From Chrysochromulina tobinii (taxonomy: Eukaryota; Haptophyta; Prymnesiales; Chrysochromulinaceae): a stretch of DNA of 24,054 bases. The stretch's first letter is position 1; every line of letters begins with the position of its first letter. Of the stretch, positions 1 through 10,325 are shown piece after piece. Location of the stretch: contig JWZX01001755.1 in NCBI GenBank assembly GCA_001275005.1, positions 1-24,054 of the forward strand, read 5' to 3'. Under the pieces are notes generated by a model. The model was not told where the DNA came from. It was given only the letters and a program-made list of their open reading frames with translations, and did not search any database. The position numbers and the translations under genes were made by a program.

Positions 1-99
1 GAGCTCCTTGGCATGGCGCTCATCGAAATGGCATCGCTCCTCGGCGTGGCGCTTCAAGGTCGCCGCTACTCGCTCGGTTAGCGGGACGCGGGACGACAT
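1..99 (-). CDS. Unknown protein, N-terminal fragment (runs off left edge)
   Basis: Reading leftwards from an ATG at 99-97, 33 codons stay open to the window edge. The predicted peptide begins MSSRVPLTERVAATLKRHAE and continues with a charged, helix-forming stretch rich in Arg, Glu and His. Codons end mostly in G or C, as in the neighbouring genes. The competing plus-strand reading (26 codons ending in TAG at 79-81) is less convincing because it lacks charged helical character. A CTTGA repeat lies about 120 bp upstream in the sense orientation, as it does before other genes in this window, which supports this start. I do not recognise the family; the fragment is too short to assign a function. 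Confidence 0.42.
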   Translation of the reverse strand, partial: MSSRVPLTERVAATLKRHAEERCHFDERHAKEL

Positions 100-671
100 C
101 AACGCCACACCGTCGATGGCTTCCCTTCCTCCTCGGCACTGAGCGTCGAGGAGAACACGCCTCCCTGTGAACGTTAACACGACAGACGCGAAACTCCTCG
201 GCTCTAGGCTAATGCGTGCTGGTCAAGTCAAGTCAAGTGGTTGTTCAGTAGAATTTACCGAGCATGTAGCTTCTGCTGTGAAACACCCCCTTCTCGCGAG
301 TTGCTGTTCAACACACGCAAGCTCCGGTCGTTTCGATCGACACGTGTCCGGTGACACGAAGACTGTGCTTCTGTGAAAGCGTCACTGAGAAGTCGTTAGT
401 AGCCTTAGAGATCTAGAGTCCAGCCAATGAAAGAGCGAAACGATTTGAAGACGCTCAACAAGAAATCCTCTCGCGCCGACACATGTTTCTTTCTCCTCGT
501 TCGAGTCGCATGCACCGCTCTCTCCTCCGGGGTTCGCCGCGCGCCGGGCGCGAGCACGCGCGGCCGCCGCCGCCGCGCGCCGCCGCCGCTCTCCCTCTGC
601 CGCGATCTCCACGGCGGCCTCATCGTCTCATCAGCTGAGGCCTCATTCGTCGACGCGTTGCCGCGGCTTCC
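100..671. other. Intergenic region between the left-edge gene and the eIF3d 3' end
   Basis: About 570 bp with no ORF that looks like a gene. It should hold the promoter of the minus-strand gene at the left edge and the 3' UTR of eIF3d. The part near 480-620 is extremely GC-rich with CGCCGC runs. Apart from the GTCAA repeat at 222-238, I see nothing definite. Confidence 0.5.
222..238 (-). promoter_or_regulatory. CTTGA-repeat tract upstream of the left-edge gene
   Basis: The plus strand reads GTCAAGTCAAGTCAAGT, so the strand of the downstream gene reads ACTTGACTTGACTTGAC. It lies about 120 bp before the ATG at 99. The same pentamer repeat occurs in the sense orientation before the genes starting at 2615, 10325 and 10790. 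A role as a promoter element is inference. Confidence 0.4.
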
Positions 672-2385
672 TCAGAAGCCGCCGTCGTCGTCCTCATCGG
701 GCAGCGGCTCGGGCTCTTCAGCCTCGTCGAATGCGTCAGTAGGTACCGAGTAGAAGCGCACGACGGGCTTGTTCGGGTCCTTGAGCATGAGGTACTTGCC
801 TTCCTCGAGCCCCAGGCAGAGGTCGACGATGGCCTTGAGGATGCCCCACGCGTTGCTCATGTTCAGGTTGATGAGCGGCGCAAGCTCGCGCGGCTTGTAC
901 ACATTCGTGCCGAGCAGCACGTGGCTGTCCGTCGCCTTCGGGTTCATGCGCGACACGTAGCCAAACTTGATCAGGTCGGCATTGGACAGCAGCGCCTGCA
1001 CAGTCCACTTGGCGAGCTTGTTCGAGTTGTTCTTCAGCTCGTTGGCGAGCACGGCGCCGCGCTGCGAGTCGAGCTTCTGCCGCCAGTCGATGCCGCCAGC
1101 AAGCTTCGAGTCGACCTCGTTGAGCGCGTACAGTCGCAGGAAGAGGTCCTCATCATGCATGCCTTTCATCACGCCGTCTACCTCGCACCTACAGAGGACG
1201 CTCACGCGCTTATCCTCGTCGCCCTCCTTGGGCGGCTTGCCGAGGGTGAACTTGCGATACCGGTAGCACACGGGCGCCACCGGCTCCTCAGGGTGCTGCG
1301 CAAAGGGGCCGCGTGGCTCGTTGAAGGCGACGGGCTTGTCGCCCTTGACAAGCACCTGCTGCGAGAACGCCTCGTTGATGTACGTCGCCTCACGCATCAG
1401 CTGCCCCGAGTTGTTGATCGAATCCCTATCGTCGTCCCCAAAGTCGTTGGCCGTCTCCATGTTCGTCACAAAGTCGATCGACGAGCCACGCCGCTTGTCG
1501 AGGAAGAGCTTGTCGCCGACGCGGTTGACGACGAGATCCCAAGAGTAGGACGAGCGCGGCGCGGCCATGATGACGGCGAGGATGGCGTCGGTGGCGTAGA
1601 CACGCACGTCCTTGTTGGCCGGGTCGCCGTGCAGCCGCGCGATCACCGGGTCGTCTGACGTCGACACCTTGTAAAAGGAGGCTTCGGTGCCTACGAGAGC
1701 TTTCTCCGACTTGGGGGTGATGCGGTCGAACTGCTTGTCGTAGTAGTGCACCTGACCGCACGTGTACACGTCCTCGCCGGCGGGCGGGTCGAGGTTCATC
1801 TTCTGCAGCTCAGGGAAGGCGACCTGCCCCTTGACCACCCACTCGGCCCGCACGTCCACCGACGCGTCGCGCGTGCGCACAGGGGTCTGATCGTTCCACC
1901 GGCTCGCGCCCTGGTAGTTGGCTTGCTGGTTCTTCTTCCACTTGCTCATGGGAGCAATCGGCAGCGCCTTCTTGCCGAGGAACTTGGCGTTGAACTTGGC
2001 CTCCTCGCCCGTCGCCGCCGCCGCCGACGTGCCGCCCGCGCCCGCGCCCGCCAAACCGGCCGCCACGCCCACGCCCGCGCATGCCCTTGTCCCACTGCTG
2101 CGTGGGCGCCGCCTGCCGGGTGTCGACGAGCTCGAAGCCCTCGGTGTCGTCGACGACGGCGGTGAACGCCTCGTTCGCCGCCTCGCGCACCTTGCCGCCG
2201 CGCGCCAGGCGCTGCTCGCGCTGCTGCTCCGCGCGCGCCGACCAGTCGGCCATCCGGCCGATGTAGGCCCGCTTCTCGTACGGCGCAAAGGGGATATCGG
2301 CGTACTGTGAGGGCACTGTCGTCGGGCCCCAACCATCTGGGTTGTATGGGATGTCGTCCTCGTGGAGGGTGAAAGACGTCGCCAT
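672..2385 (-). CDS. EIF3D: Translation initiation factor eIF3 subunit D (with apparent frameshift)
   Basis: eIF3d is the cap-binding subunit of the eIF3 complex in the cytosol and contacts the mRNA entry side of the 40S subunit. The N terminus (MATSFTLHEDDIPYNPDGWG, from the ATG at 2385) matches the family's PSGWGP region. The C-terminal half contains strongly conserved stretches such as LGTNVYKPRELAPLINLNMS, NAWGILKAIVDLCLGLEEGK and LKDPNKPVVRFYSVP, followed by an acidic tail. Joined length is about 570 residues, near the roughly 550 usual for the family. The N-terminal part (about 2385-2050) and the rest (about 2030-672) lie in different frames. The switch is a net +1 shift inside the Gly/Arg-rich linker (RGRGRGGRFGGRG) near 2000-2070. 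No plausible intron fits there, so a sequencing or assembly indel in GC-rich repeat is most likely. No introns are seen. The gene is divergently arranged with the coiled-coil gene at 2615. Confidence 0.93.
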
Positions 2386-2614
2386 GTCTCGGGCGAGGTC
2401 GCGCTTGCCACGGGGTTCGTTCAACACGACGCTTCGAGTTCGCACCCAACACCGGGACGCTGTTCGCGGTGGGTAAGATGTGGAGGCCCGTACCCGGAAC
2501 CAGTTTGGGCGCGCGCGCGACCGCGGACCGCCTTGACTTGACTTGACTTGATTTGACTGATTTTGAAGGCCACCCGGCCTCGCCGTCTCGTCGGCAGGCT
2601 GGCCTGGCCGACGC
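2386..2614. promoter_or_regulatory. Divergent promoter region, eIF3d / coiled-coil gene
   Basis: Only 229 bp separate the two divergent start codons, so both core promoters must lie here or overlap the coding ends. A CTTGA tract at 2532-2566 (CTTGACTTGACTTGACTTGA and then degenerate copies) points toward the plus-strand gene and lies about 50-80 bp before its ATG. No TATA box is evident. Confidence 0.5.
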
Positions 2615-4576
2615 ATGCCCCCCAAGGCCCCCACGTCGGCTGCCCAAAGCGCAGGAGCGCCAATGTCAACGCTGAGCGCCGCCGACCGTCGACGGCTCCT
2701 GCACTTCGATTCGTCCGACGAGGACGATGAGCCCCCTGTGAAGCCGCGCGCGCCCATCCCGGCGGCGTTCCGAGCGGCTCGAACAACCGACGGCCTGAGC
2801 AGTAAAAAGGCTGACGGCCGCCTGATCTCGCGCGACGCCGACGCCGTAGCGCGATCCGAGAAGGACATCCCGGCCACGCGCAGCCATGCCAAGGCAGCGG
2901 CCCCCGCGGCTCAGGCGGGCGAAGAGGAGAACCACTCACCGAAGCCGCTACAGCGCGCCGCTCGGGACCGTGGGCTGGGCCAGCGCAAGCAACCGCTCGC
3001 CCCTCGGCGCATCGACTCGGAGTGCTCTTCTTCGGTACCAGCGACGGCTCCAGCTTTGATCGTCAAGATGGATGCGAAGATGGATGCGAGCCCTGTCGAG
3101 AGACGCGCAGCAGCACGGGATTCCTCGGGTGAGACGCCGACACCGCCCCGCTCGGCGACCACCCTGGCCCGAGAGCTGGAGGCGACGGAGGCACGGCTCA
3201 CAGAGATGGCCCGCCTGCACGAGGCGTCCGTGGCGGAGGCCGCCTCGCTGCGCGCGCAGCTCGAACAGGCTCGCGCGCGCATGCTCGAGGCGCACGCGCA
3301 GTCGGTGCGTCAGATGCAGCGCGAGGCTCTGTCGGCCCTCGAGCAGCATGAGGAGCGTGCGGAGACGGCGGAACGGCGGCTGGCGGAGGCGTCCATTGAG
3401 CTCGAGGCGCTGCACGGGCAGCTGTCGGACGCGGCGCGCACGCTCGCTCAGGAGCGTGCCGCGCGTGAGGCCGCGCAGAGCACACACGAGGCCGAGCGCG
3501 AAGCACTGGCGCTGACGCACGCGGCGGCGCTGCGGGGGCTGAGCGAGCGGAGCCTCGAGGATCAGCGCGCGATGCTCGAGGAGCAGCGTGCCGCGATGAG
3601 TGCGCAGCTCGAGCTTGCGGAGAGCGAGGCGGCGCTGCAGGCCTCGCTGGCGAGTCGACTGTGTGCCGAGGCCGAAGAGGTCGGGCGGCGGCTCTGTGAG
3701 ACGATGAGTGAGCGCGACGCCGCCATCCATAGGCGCGAGCAGCTCGAGGAGGAGGTGAGTGCGGCCACGGCGCGCACGCAGCTCGCCCGCGCGGCGAGCG
3801 AGACGCTGCGCGAGGCGCTCGATACGGCGCGCACGCAGCTGGCTGAGGGCACCTCGCAGCTGCAGGCCACCGAACTTGAGCTTCGCGCCACTCGCGCCGA
3901 GTTGGGCGCCGAGCTGGGCGCCGCTCTCGCCGAGTTGGGCGCCGCTCGGGCCGCCGCTACCGACACGGCGCTGGTGCACGAGGCGGAGCTCGAGGCGGCG
4001 CGATCGGCGCTCGCCAGCGCGCATGCGGACTTGCATGCGGCGCGCGCGCAGCTCGAGGCGACCGGCGAGGAGCTCGCGATCTCGCGACGCGAGCTCGAGG
4101 CTACCGGCGAGGAGCTCGCGATCTCGCGACGCGAGCTCACCGCCTCCGACGAAGGCCTGGCGACGACGCGGCGGGACCTCGCGACGTCGCTCGAGAGCCT
4201 CGCCACAGCGCAGGAGGCGCTCGAGATGGCGCTCGCAGGCAAGGCAGCTGCCGAGTTGGCGGGCGGCTCGGCGGCCGACGCGGCGCGGCAGGCGTCGGAG
4301 GCGCTCGACGCGGCGCGGCAGGAGGCGCTCGACGCGGCGCGGCACGCGTCGGAGGCGCTCGACGCGGCGCGGCAGGAGGCGCTCGACGCGGCGCGGCAGG
4401 CGGGCGAGGAGGCAGCTGCGTCCGAGGCCCGGTTCGCGGCGGAGCTCTCGCGCCTTCGGGCGGCGTTGGAGGTTGGTGAGCTCGAGTGGGAGATTGCTGA
4501 GAGGGCCCGGGCGGGGGCGGAGGCAGCCAAGGAGGCCGCCGAGGCGGCGGCGGCGAAGGCGGAGGCGGAGGCGGTG

Positions 4577-4608
<32 letters not shown>

Positions 4609-7600
4609 AGAGGCGGCGCAAATAGCCCACGCGCGCTCCGAGGTGGAGGTGGCCGCGCTCGCCGAGCAGCTCGCCTACAGTGAGCGTGAGCGCCGTGCCG
4701 AGCAGCTCGCTGCCCAGGCCGCCCATGAGGCTGTCGGCAGCGCGAGGCTGGAGAGCGTGCAGCTTCGCATGCAGGTCACCGAGCTGGAGGCGGACCTGTC
4801 GGAGCTGAGCGCGGCGGTGGAGGCGGAGCGCTCGCGCCAGCTCATCGAGATGTCGGTGCTCAGCACGGCGCTGGACGAGAGTGAGGCGCGTGCGGTGGAG
4901 GAGGCGTGCGAGGCACGTGGCGCACGTGGCTTGCTCCGTGCCGCGCGCGAGGAGTGCGAGTTGGCGCGGGAGCTCTTTGAAAAGGCGGCGCTCGACCGCG
5001 GTGCAGAGGCAGCTGCGAGGGAGGAGGCGGAGGCGGCGAGGGAGGCAGCCGAGGCCCGCGTCGTTACACTCGACTCGGACCTGGATGCATGGCGAGCTAT
5101 TCTTGCAGAGTCGAGAGCGCAACTGACGGCACTGAGCAAGGCAGTGGAGGCAGCGGAGGCTGGCAAGGCGGCGGCGGAGGCGGCGAGGGAGGCGGCTGAG
5201 AGCGGGCGAAAGGCGGCGGAGGCTACGGCGGAGGCGGCGACGGAGGCTCGTGACGCTGAGCTCGTGAGCCTCGCAGATGAGTGCCAGCAACTCCAGATCC
5301 AAGTGCGCGCGAGGGATCGTTTGGAGGAAGAGGCCCGTGAGCGGAGGGCGGCGGCGGAGGAGCAGAGGGCAGCCGAGCAGAGGGCGATGGCACGGGAGTC
5401 CGAGGCACAGGTCGCGCGAGCCTTGGCGGATCGAGACGAGGCCCTCGCGCAGCTTGGGGAGGCCGAGGCGGCGATGCAGGCAGCGGAGGAGGCACGGGAG
5501 GCGGCTGAGGTAGCGAGGGACGACTTGCAAGCTGCCCTCCGCGCGGAGTGTCAGGCCCACCGCCGCTCCAGAGAAACCCTCGAAGCGCAAAAGAGCCTTG
5601 CTCTCGCGCGCGCGACGGCGGCTGCCGTGGCCGCGTGCGCGGAGGTGCGCGAGGAGCACGAGGCTGCACGTGTCGAGCGTGCAGCGGCGGAGGAGCAGCG
5701 GCTGATTAAGCACGAGGCGGAATGGGCCGAGGCGAGGGCGGAACGTACGCGGCTCGAGAGCAGCCTCGAGATCGAGATTGCCTCGAGATCGCGGCTCGAG
5801 AGCAGCCTAAGCGACGCGCATCGTGCGGCCGCGCGGGCAGCGGAGCGGCAGGCGGAGGCCGAGGCGCGCCAAGCGGAGGTTGAATCTCAGTTGCGGGAGG
5901 TTGAATCTCAGTGGCGGCAGCAGCAACGGCAGTTGCACGAGAGGATCCAACGGCTGGATGAGCAACGGCACGCCGCCGACGAGCGTACCACTCTCGTGAC
6001 GGAACAAGCGGCGGCCGCGGCGTCGGAGGCGGCCGAGGCGGTACGCGCGGCGGAGAAGCAAGCCGAGGCGGTGCGCGTGCAGCTCGAGGCGGTGCGCGTG
6101 CAGCTCGAGGCGGCACGGGCGCAGTCCACGGAGGCGTTACGTGCCGCGGACGAGCACAGAGGGAGGCTCGAGGAGAAGCTCGATCGTGCCACGGCGCGCG
6201 AGCAGCGGGCGGAGCAGAGGGCAGACGCGGCCGAGGCGCGGCTGGAGACGGCGGTCGCGCGCGAGAGGAAGGAGGCCGAGCGCGTGCTGGAGCTCACGGC
6301 CAGCCTCGCGAGCGCCCGCCAGAGCGCGGAGAGCGCTCTCGCGAGCGCCCGCCAGAGCGCGGAGAGTGCTCGGCAATCACTGGAGCAGGAGCTCATCAAG
6401 GTACGTGCGACAGCCACTGCCGCCGAGGCGGCGCGTGTGCAAGCTGTCGACGAGGCGCGACGCGCGACGGACGAGGCGCGACGCGCGACGGACGAGGCGC
6501 GACGCGCATCAGACGAGGCTTGCAAGGAGGCGAGGGCACGTGCTGAGGCGGCACGGATTGCCGACGAGGCGCGCCGTGACTTAGAGGCTGCTCGATGGCA
6601 GCAGCAACTGCAGCAGCAGCAACTGCAGCAGCAGCAACTGCAGCAGCAGCAACTGCAGCTACAGCAGCCACAGCAGCTACAGCAGCTACAGCAGCAACGG
6701 GATAGCCGGCTAAGCACGGCGGTGGCGGAGGCGGTGGCGGAGGCGGTGGCGGAGGCCGAATCGCAATGGAAGGCGGAGCGACGACGGTTACGGACGGAGC
6801 TCGCCGATGCGCTCGAGAAGGCCAAGGCCGAAACGGCCGCTGCGCAGGCGGCGCGCGACACACGGGTGCAGACCGCACAGGCGAGCGCTGAGTTGGTCAG
6901 AGCGGAGGCACAAGCCGAGATGCAACGCAAAGAGGCGAGGGCGCGCGAAGTGAAGCAACGCGAGGCCGCCGAGCAGCGCGCGTGCGCAGCCGAGGCGCTC
7001 ACCGCGGCGGCTGAGCAGCGGTTTGCGGCGGCTGAGCAGCGATGTGCCGCGGCCGAGCAGCGGGCGGCAGCGGCGGAGAGAGCGGTGGAGGCACTCGAGC
7101 GGCGGCTCGAGGCAGCTGAGCGCCATGCCGAGCGCGAGGCTGCGACGCGGCTCGCCACCGCCCTGGCTGCGGCCCGTGCGGACGCTGAGGTACAGATGGG
7201 CCTGAGGGTTGATGCGGCCTGCCGCGACGTACGCATTGCGTGTGAACGGGCCTCTACGCAGCAGCTGCACGCGCTACAAGCCGCCGCGAACTCGGCTTGT
7301 GTCGTCGCAGAGGACGGTCGCCAGGCGGCCGAGGCGGCGTGTGCGGCGGCGGAGCGTCGTGCTTTATCGGCCGAGGAGGCGCGCGTGGCCACTGCCGAGC
7401 ATGCCGAGAGGGCCCTTGGCGAGGCACGGCGGGAGCGCGACGCCGCACTCAGCGAGCTGCGCGCCGCCGCGGTGGCGGCCCACCAGGTGGCGCTCGATAC
7501 GGCGCTCGAGCGGAGCGGGCGGGAAGCGGACGTGATGGTGCGCGTGCTCCATCGGGCTCTCTGATGACCTCTTGATGGCCTCTGATGACCTCTCGATTGC

Positions 7601-8242
7601 CTCTCTCATCAGGTGCGCGTGCTCCAGCGAGCTCTCGACGAGGAATCGGGGCATGCGGCCGCCGTGCTGGCAGCGGAGCGTCGGGCTGCTCGTGACAACG
7701 CTCGAGCCGATCTGGACGCCTGCCGGGCAGTTGTGACCGAGGAGGCGCTGCGCGAGGTACGCGCGCGCGAGGCCGCGCTCGATCGGCGCGCCGAGGAGCT
7801 TGCGAATTGGGCACGTACCTCCACTGTGGCGATGCGTCGGGTGCTCGCTCGAGAGCGCGCCGACCGAGTGCAAGGGATGGACCGGGCTTTGGAATCTGGA
7901 TCTGGATCTGGATCTGGATCTCGAGTGCAAGGGATGGACCGGGCTTTGGAATCTGAATCTGGATCTGGATCTGGATCTGGATCTCGAGTGCAAGGGATGG
8001 ACCGGGCTTTGGAACGAGCCTCAGACCATGCTTGCGATCTCGCGGAGCCGCCGCGCGCACAGGGCCTGCCTGCTGGCGTATCGGCAGGCATGCCGGCAGC
8101 TGTGCCTGCAGTGCCTGCTGGCGTGCAAGCACCTCGTGCCCTGCCGGGGTCACTCTCACGGATGATCGAGGAGGTCCGGTCGCGCTGCTCGAACGAGCTG
8201 CATGTTCTCGGGGGGGCGACGGCAACGGGTTCGAAAGCGTGA
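2615..8242 (+). CDS. Giant Ala/Glu/Arg-rich coiled-coil protein (exons 2615-7537 and 7613-8242)
   Basis: The spliced product is about 1,850 residues. Residues 1-180 are a low-complexity, probably disordered head with an acidic DSSDEDDE stretch. From about 185 to 1,800 the sequence is almost unbroken heptad-type helix dominated by Ala, Glu, Arg, Gln and Leu, with many internal duplications (EELAISRREL twice; ALDAARQ several times; RRATDEA three times). A Gln-rich tract occupies about 1329-1361. Exon 2 adds a coil, three copies of RVQGMDRALE separated by Ser-Gly repeats, and an Ala/Pro-rich tail. The first ATG after the divergent promoter was taken as the start. Splicing at 7537/7613 is phase 0 and restores VRVLQRALDEE. 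A structural or scaffold role (centrosome, flagellar root, Golgi or nuclear envelope) would fit such a coil, but no named domain is recognisable and function is unknown. The 3' end at 8242 could change if a further exon exists. Confidence 0.75.
6599..6697 (+). repeat. Gln-rich CAG/CTG-type coding repeat
   Basis: Thirty-three codons, nearly all Gln with periodic Leu (units of LQQQQ, 15 bp CTGCAGCAGCAGCAA), inside the giant coiled-coil ORF. The unit keeps the reading frame. It is a likely length-polymorphic site. Confidence 0.85.
7538..7612 (+). other. Introner-like intron, 75 bp, in the giant coiled-coil gene
   Basis: GT-AG intron ending CTCTCATCAG. Its first 24 bases (7538-7561) match the first 24 bases of the next exon (7613-7636) with 2 mismatches. 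The remaining 51 bp are TGATGACCTC-type repeats. Splicing is phase 0; without it the ORF stops at the first TGA of the repeat (7562-7564). Confidence 0.8.
7865..8014 (+). repeat. Coding minisatellite, 57/63-bp units x3
   Basis: Three copies of a 30-bp segment encoding RVQGMDRALE start at about 7865, 7922 and 7985. They are separated by TCTGGA hexamer runs of different length (Ser-Gly repeats). All spacings are multiples of three, so the frame is kept. Confidence 0.85.
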
Positions 8243-8437
8243 TGCAGTACAACTTACGCCACCATGAAGCTGTGTGGACCGACGACGTCATTGAGTGGTC
8301 TCACGGCCAGGTCCACATACGTCGCACCAGCCACCACGGTAGGACGTAGGAACCTAGACCGCCAATCCGCCATGCGTGTTCGTTCTATCTGAAGTCTATG
8401 CTGGGGATGACGCAGCGCGCCGACTGCGGCGAGACTT

Positions 8438-8917
8438 TTGTTTGTGCTGCTCTGCAAAATCGTGGGGAAAAAGTTGAAGGATTCGTCAAAACAAAACGCG
8501 AGCACTTTTCCCGACGGACGGTCGTCGCGGTCATCAAACGCTCGTGCTGTCGTCATGGTGAAGACCTCACGATGGTGCCTATGGCACACCTCACGATGGT
8601 GCCTATGGCACATGTGTCCGACGCAACTGTTTGGCCCGTCGCGCGTGAACAAGGTTCTTGACGAGGTGGCGCATTTGGATCCTGCTCTGGCATCGCCGCC
8701 GCACAAGGAGGACTTGCGCTGCCGAAAGGAGCTGTTTCAATACAGCGTGGAGCAAGAGCAGCCGGCCGCGGCCGAGTGTATTGAGTGTGCTGCCCTCCAG
8801 AAGCTGCAGATGCAGACTGGCCGCAGCGTGAAGCGGCAGCACACAACCCCCTCAAAGATTGCTATGCCGGTGTGCCCGAAGGTCAGCTCATGGTCCTGCA
8901 GTTATCTTCCAGTGTGA
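8438..8917 (+). CDS. Doubtful hypothetical ORF, 159 aa
   Basis: The second half, from about 8640 (RVNKVLDEVAHLDPALASPP and on), has codon use and composition compatible with coding: many CAG, AAG, GTG and CTG codons and a charged helical pattern. The first half looks random and contains the translated 24-bp direct repeat (TSRWCLWH twice). It could be one exon of a gene whose structure I cannot resolve, a further exon of the upstream coiled-coil gene, or chance. No domain is recognised. Confidence 0.22.
   Translation: MFVLLCKIVGKKLKDSSKQNASTFPDGRSSRSSNARAVVMVKTSRWCLWHTSRWCLWHMCPTQLFGPSRVNKVLDEVAHLDPALASPPHKEDLRCRKELFQYSVEQEQPAAAECIECAALQKLQMQTGRSVKRQHTTPSKIAMPVCPKVSSWSCSYLPV
8564..8611 (+). 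repeat. 24-bp tandem direct repeat x2
   Basis: Two adjacent perfect copies of ACCTCACGATGGTGCCTATG plus GCAC, at 8564-8587 and 8588-8611. No function is evident. Confidence 0.85.
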
Positions 8918-9118
8918 TATCATCCTTTACGAATCGTTTGCACCCCCAGCCCACTCGCCAAACCATCACCAATGACAACCACCAATTGCAAGAAGTTCGC
9001 TTTGTTGCGATTGCTGCGCACCCACGGCGGTCACAGTGGAACACATCAACATGGCCGCCGCGCGCCGATGGCCGTCATGGGATACGATACACGATACGAT
9101 AGACATAGAGCAAGAGGA

Positions 9119-9132
9119 CACACACACACACA
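9119..9132 (+). repeat. CA dinucleotide microsatellite
   Basis: Seven CA units in the non-coding interval, just after the GATAC-rich stretch at 9081-9102. Confidence 0.85.
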
Positions 9133-9905
9133 TCGTGACGATGGCTGTTGCATAATGGGAGGGTCGGTTGTTAAGGTCGGTTGTACTAGCTACTACGTAG
9201 TTAGAGGGGCAAGGAGAGCTGTGGGGCTGTGTTGAGCGTCAAACAAGCGCCGTCGTCGATGACTCGGTGTTCGCGTCACAGGGTCGGATTGAAGGGTGGG
9301 GTGTCAGGTGGGGTGAGGGTCTGACTGTCCTCGGTTGAGTCTTGAGAAGTCACCTTGTCACACCGCGCACGACATTTTAAGCACGACGCTGCACCGGCGC
9401 CTCGACGCGACGGCACGAGCCGAGCGGTCTCGAGCTCTCGACGGCTGACGGGCCGGCAGCCCGGAGTCTCCCGAGACTGAGTCTGAGCGTCGAGGCCGCG
9501 GCCTCGCCTCCCGCACGACCGCCAAGTCGATCCTCTGGCGACCGGTCCGGGAACACGTCGACCGAAACGCCAACGCGGAAGCGGAACCGCCAACGACGCA
9601 GCTCGCAGGCGGTTTTCTCCGGACTCCGCTCAGAACCTGAACCAGATCTCCCCCGCACACTGACACAGCCAAAACGATTAGTATTCACCACTTGCTGATA
9701 TTTTCACCTCCCGTCCGATCAACAGAACCCGGTGGCCGCGAGTAGCCGGCCTCTAGCGATTCCGATTGCACTAGAGAGCACACCCTTCTGAACTTGTGTA
9801 CACCGTATACACTCTCTGACCAGTAGGAGAGAAGTGCCGAGCTTCTCGGTGGCGGCACGGCGCCACCGCAGATGCGCACGGCACGCTCCGCGCGGTGCTG
9901 CACGC

Positions 9906-10325
9906 TCAGTAGAAGCGGCCGCCCTTGCCGCCTGGCTTGCTCGCCTCGGCGGCCCTCTTCTTGATCGCCTCCTCCTCCGCCTTGCCCTTGACGGGCGAGA
10001 TCTTCGTGCCCTTGAGATCCTTCGGAATCCTCCTCATCTTCGATTCCGACATGCTCTTGACCCAGCGCACATCGGCGCGGATGGTCATCCCGATTTTCTT
10101 CATCACGCGGATGCCACGTGGCAGGCTTTTCTTCTCGAAGGGGAGGCAAATGAGCGAGATCAGGATGCAGAACACGGGCAGGATGACCGTCAAGCTCAGC
10201 GGGAACCATTCTGTCATAAAGGTGCTGAACGGCGTGTCGCCGAACACAGAGGTGTACAACTCTTCAGCCGGTGTCGCATGGACGGCGCTCACCGCCGAGT
10301 CGTAGGTGCTAGAGATGAAATCCAT
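9906..10325 (-). CDS. Small single-pass membrane protein, 139 aa
   Basis: A compact intronless ORF with convincing amino-acid composition. Residues 1-38 form a polar N terminus. About 39-62 (WFPLSLTVILPVFCILISLI and on) form one strongly hydrophobic membrane segment. The rest is a basic tail (KKSLPRGIRVMKKIG, then Lys/Arg-rich) ending KPGGKGGRFY. No cleavable signal peptide is obvious, so the membrane segment is probably a signal anchor, with the basic tail on the cytosolic side by the positive-inside rule. I do not recognise the family. The start is the first in-frame Met, preceded by about 460 bp of AT-richer intergenic DNA that contains CTTGA tracts. Function is unknown. Confidence 0.75.
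   Translation of the reverse strand: MDFISSTYDSAVSAVHATPAEELYTSVFGDTPFSTFMTEWFPLSLTVILPVFCILISLICLPFEKKSLPRGIRVMKKIGMTIRADVRWVKSMSESKMRRIPKDLKGTKISPVKGKAEEEAIKKRAAEASKPGGKGGRFY

Larger units (their letters stand above)
8243..9905. other. Largely non-coding interval
   Basis: About 1.66 kb between the giant coiled-coil gene and the small membrane-protein gene, which converge here. It holds a doubtful ORF (8438-8917), a 24-bp direct repeat, a GATAC-rich stretch (9081-9102), a short CA microsatellite (9119-9132) and a small hairpin (9186-9204, 8-bp stem). From about 9200 to 9905 I see no coding signal or known RNA gene. Base composition is less GC-biased than in the genes. Confidence 0.5.

Noticed and set aside
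1-81. Plus-strand C-terminal coding fragment ending in TAG at 79-81
   Set aside because: The minus-strand reading has a good ATG, gene-like codon use and an upstream CTTGA tract; the plus reading has only an open frame.
672-2411. eIF3d start at 2411 in the C-terminal frame
   Set aside because: That N terminus is Arg/Ser/Thr-rich nonsense; the conserved N-terminal sequence with PDGWGP is in the other frame, starting at 2385.
2948-5713. 921-codon antisense ORF inside the giant coiled-coil gene (also 5908-7392 and 20092-21141 minus)
   Set aside because: It mirrors a GC-rich coiled-coil ORF; its translation is Arg/Leu/Ala low complexity with no domain, as expected when GAG/GCG/CTC codons are read backwards.
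9186-9204. 8-bp hairpin as a regulatory RNA or terminator
   Set aside because: Short, contains a G-T wobble, and is not positioned at a clear gene end; chance is likely.
9276-9691. Overlapping minus-strand ORFs of about 100 codons
   Set aside because: All three frames are open at once with Arg/Ser/Pro-rich composition, which is typical of GC-rich non-coding DNA.
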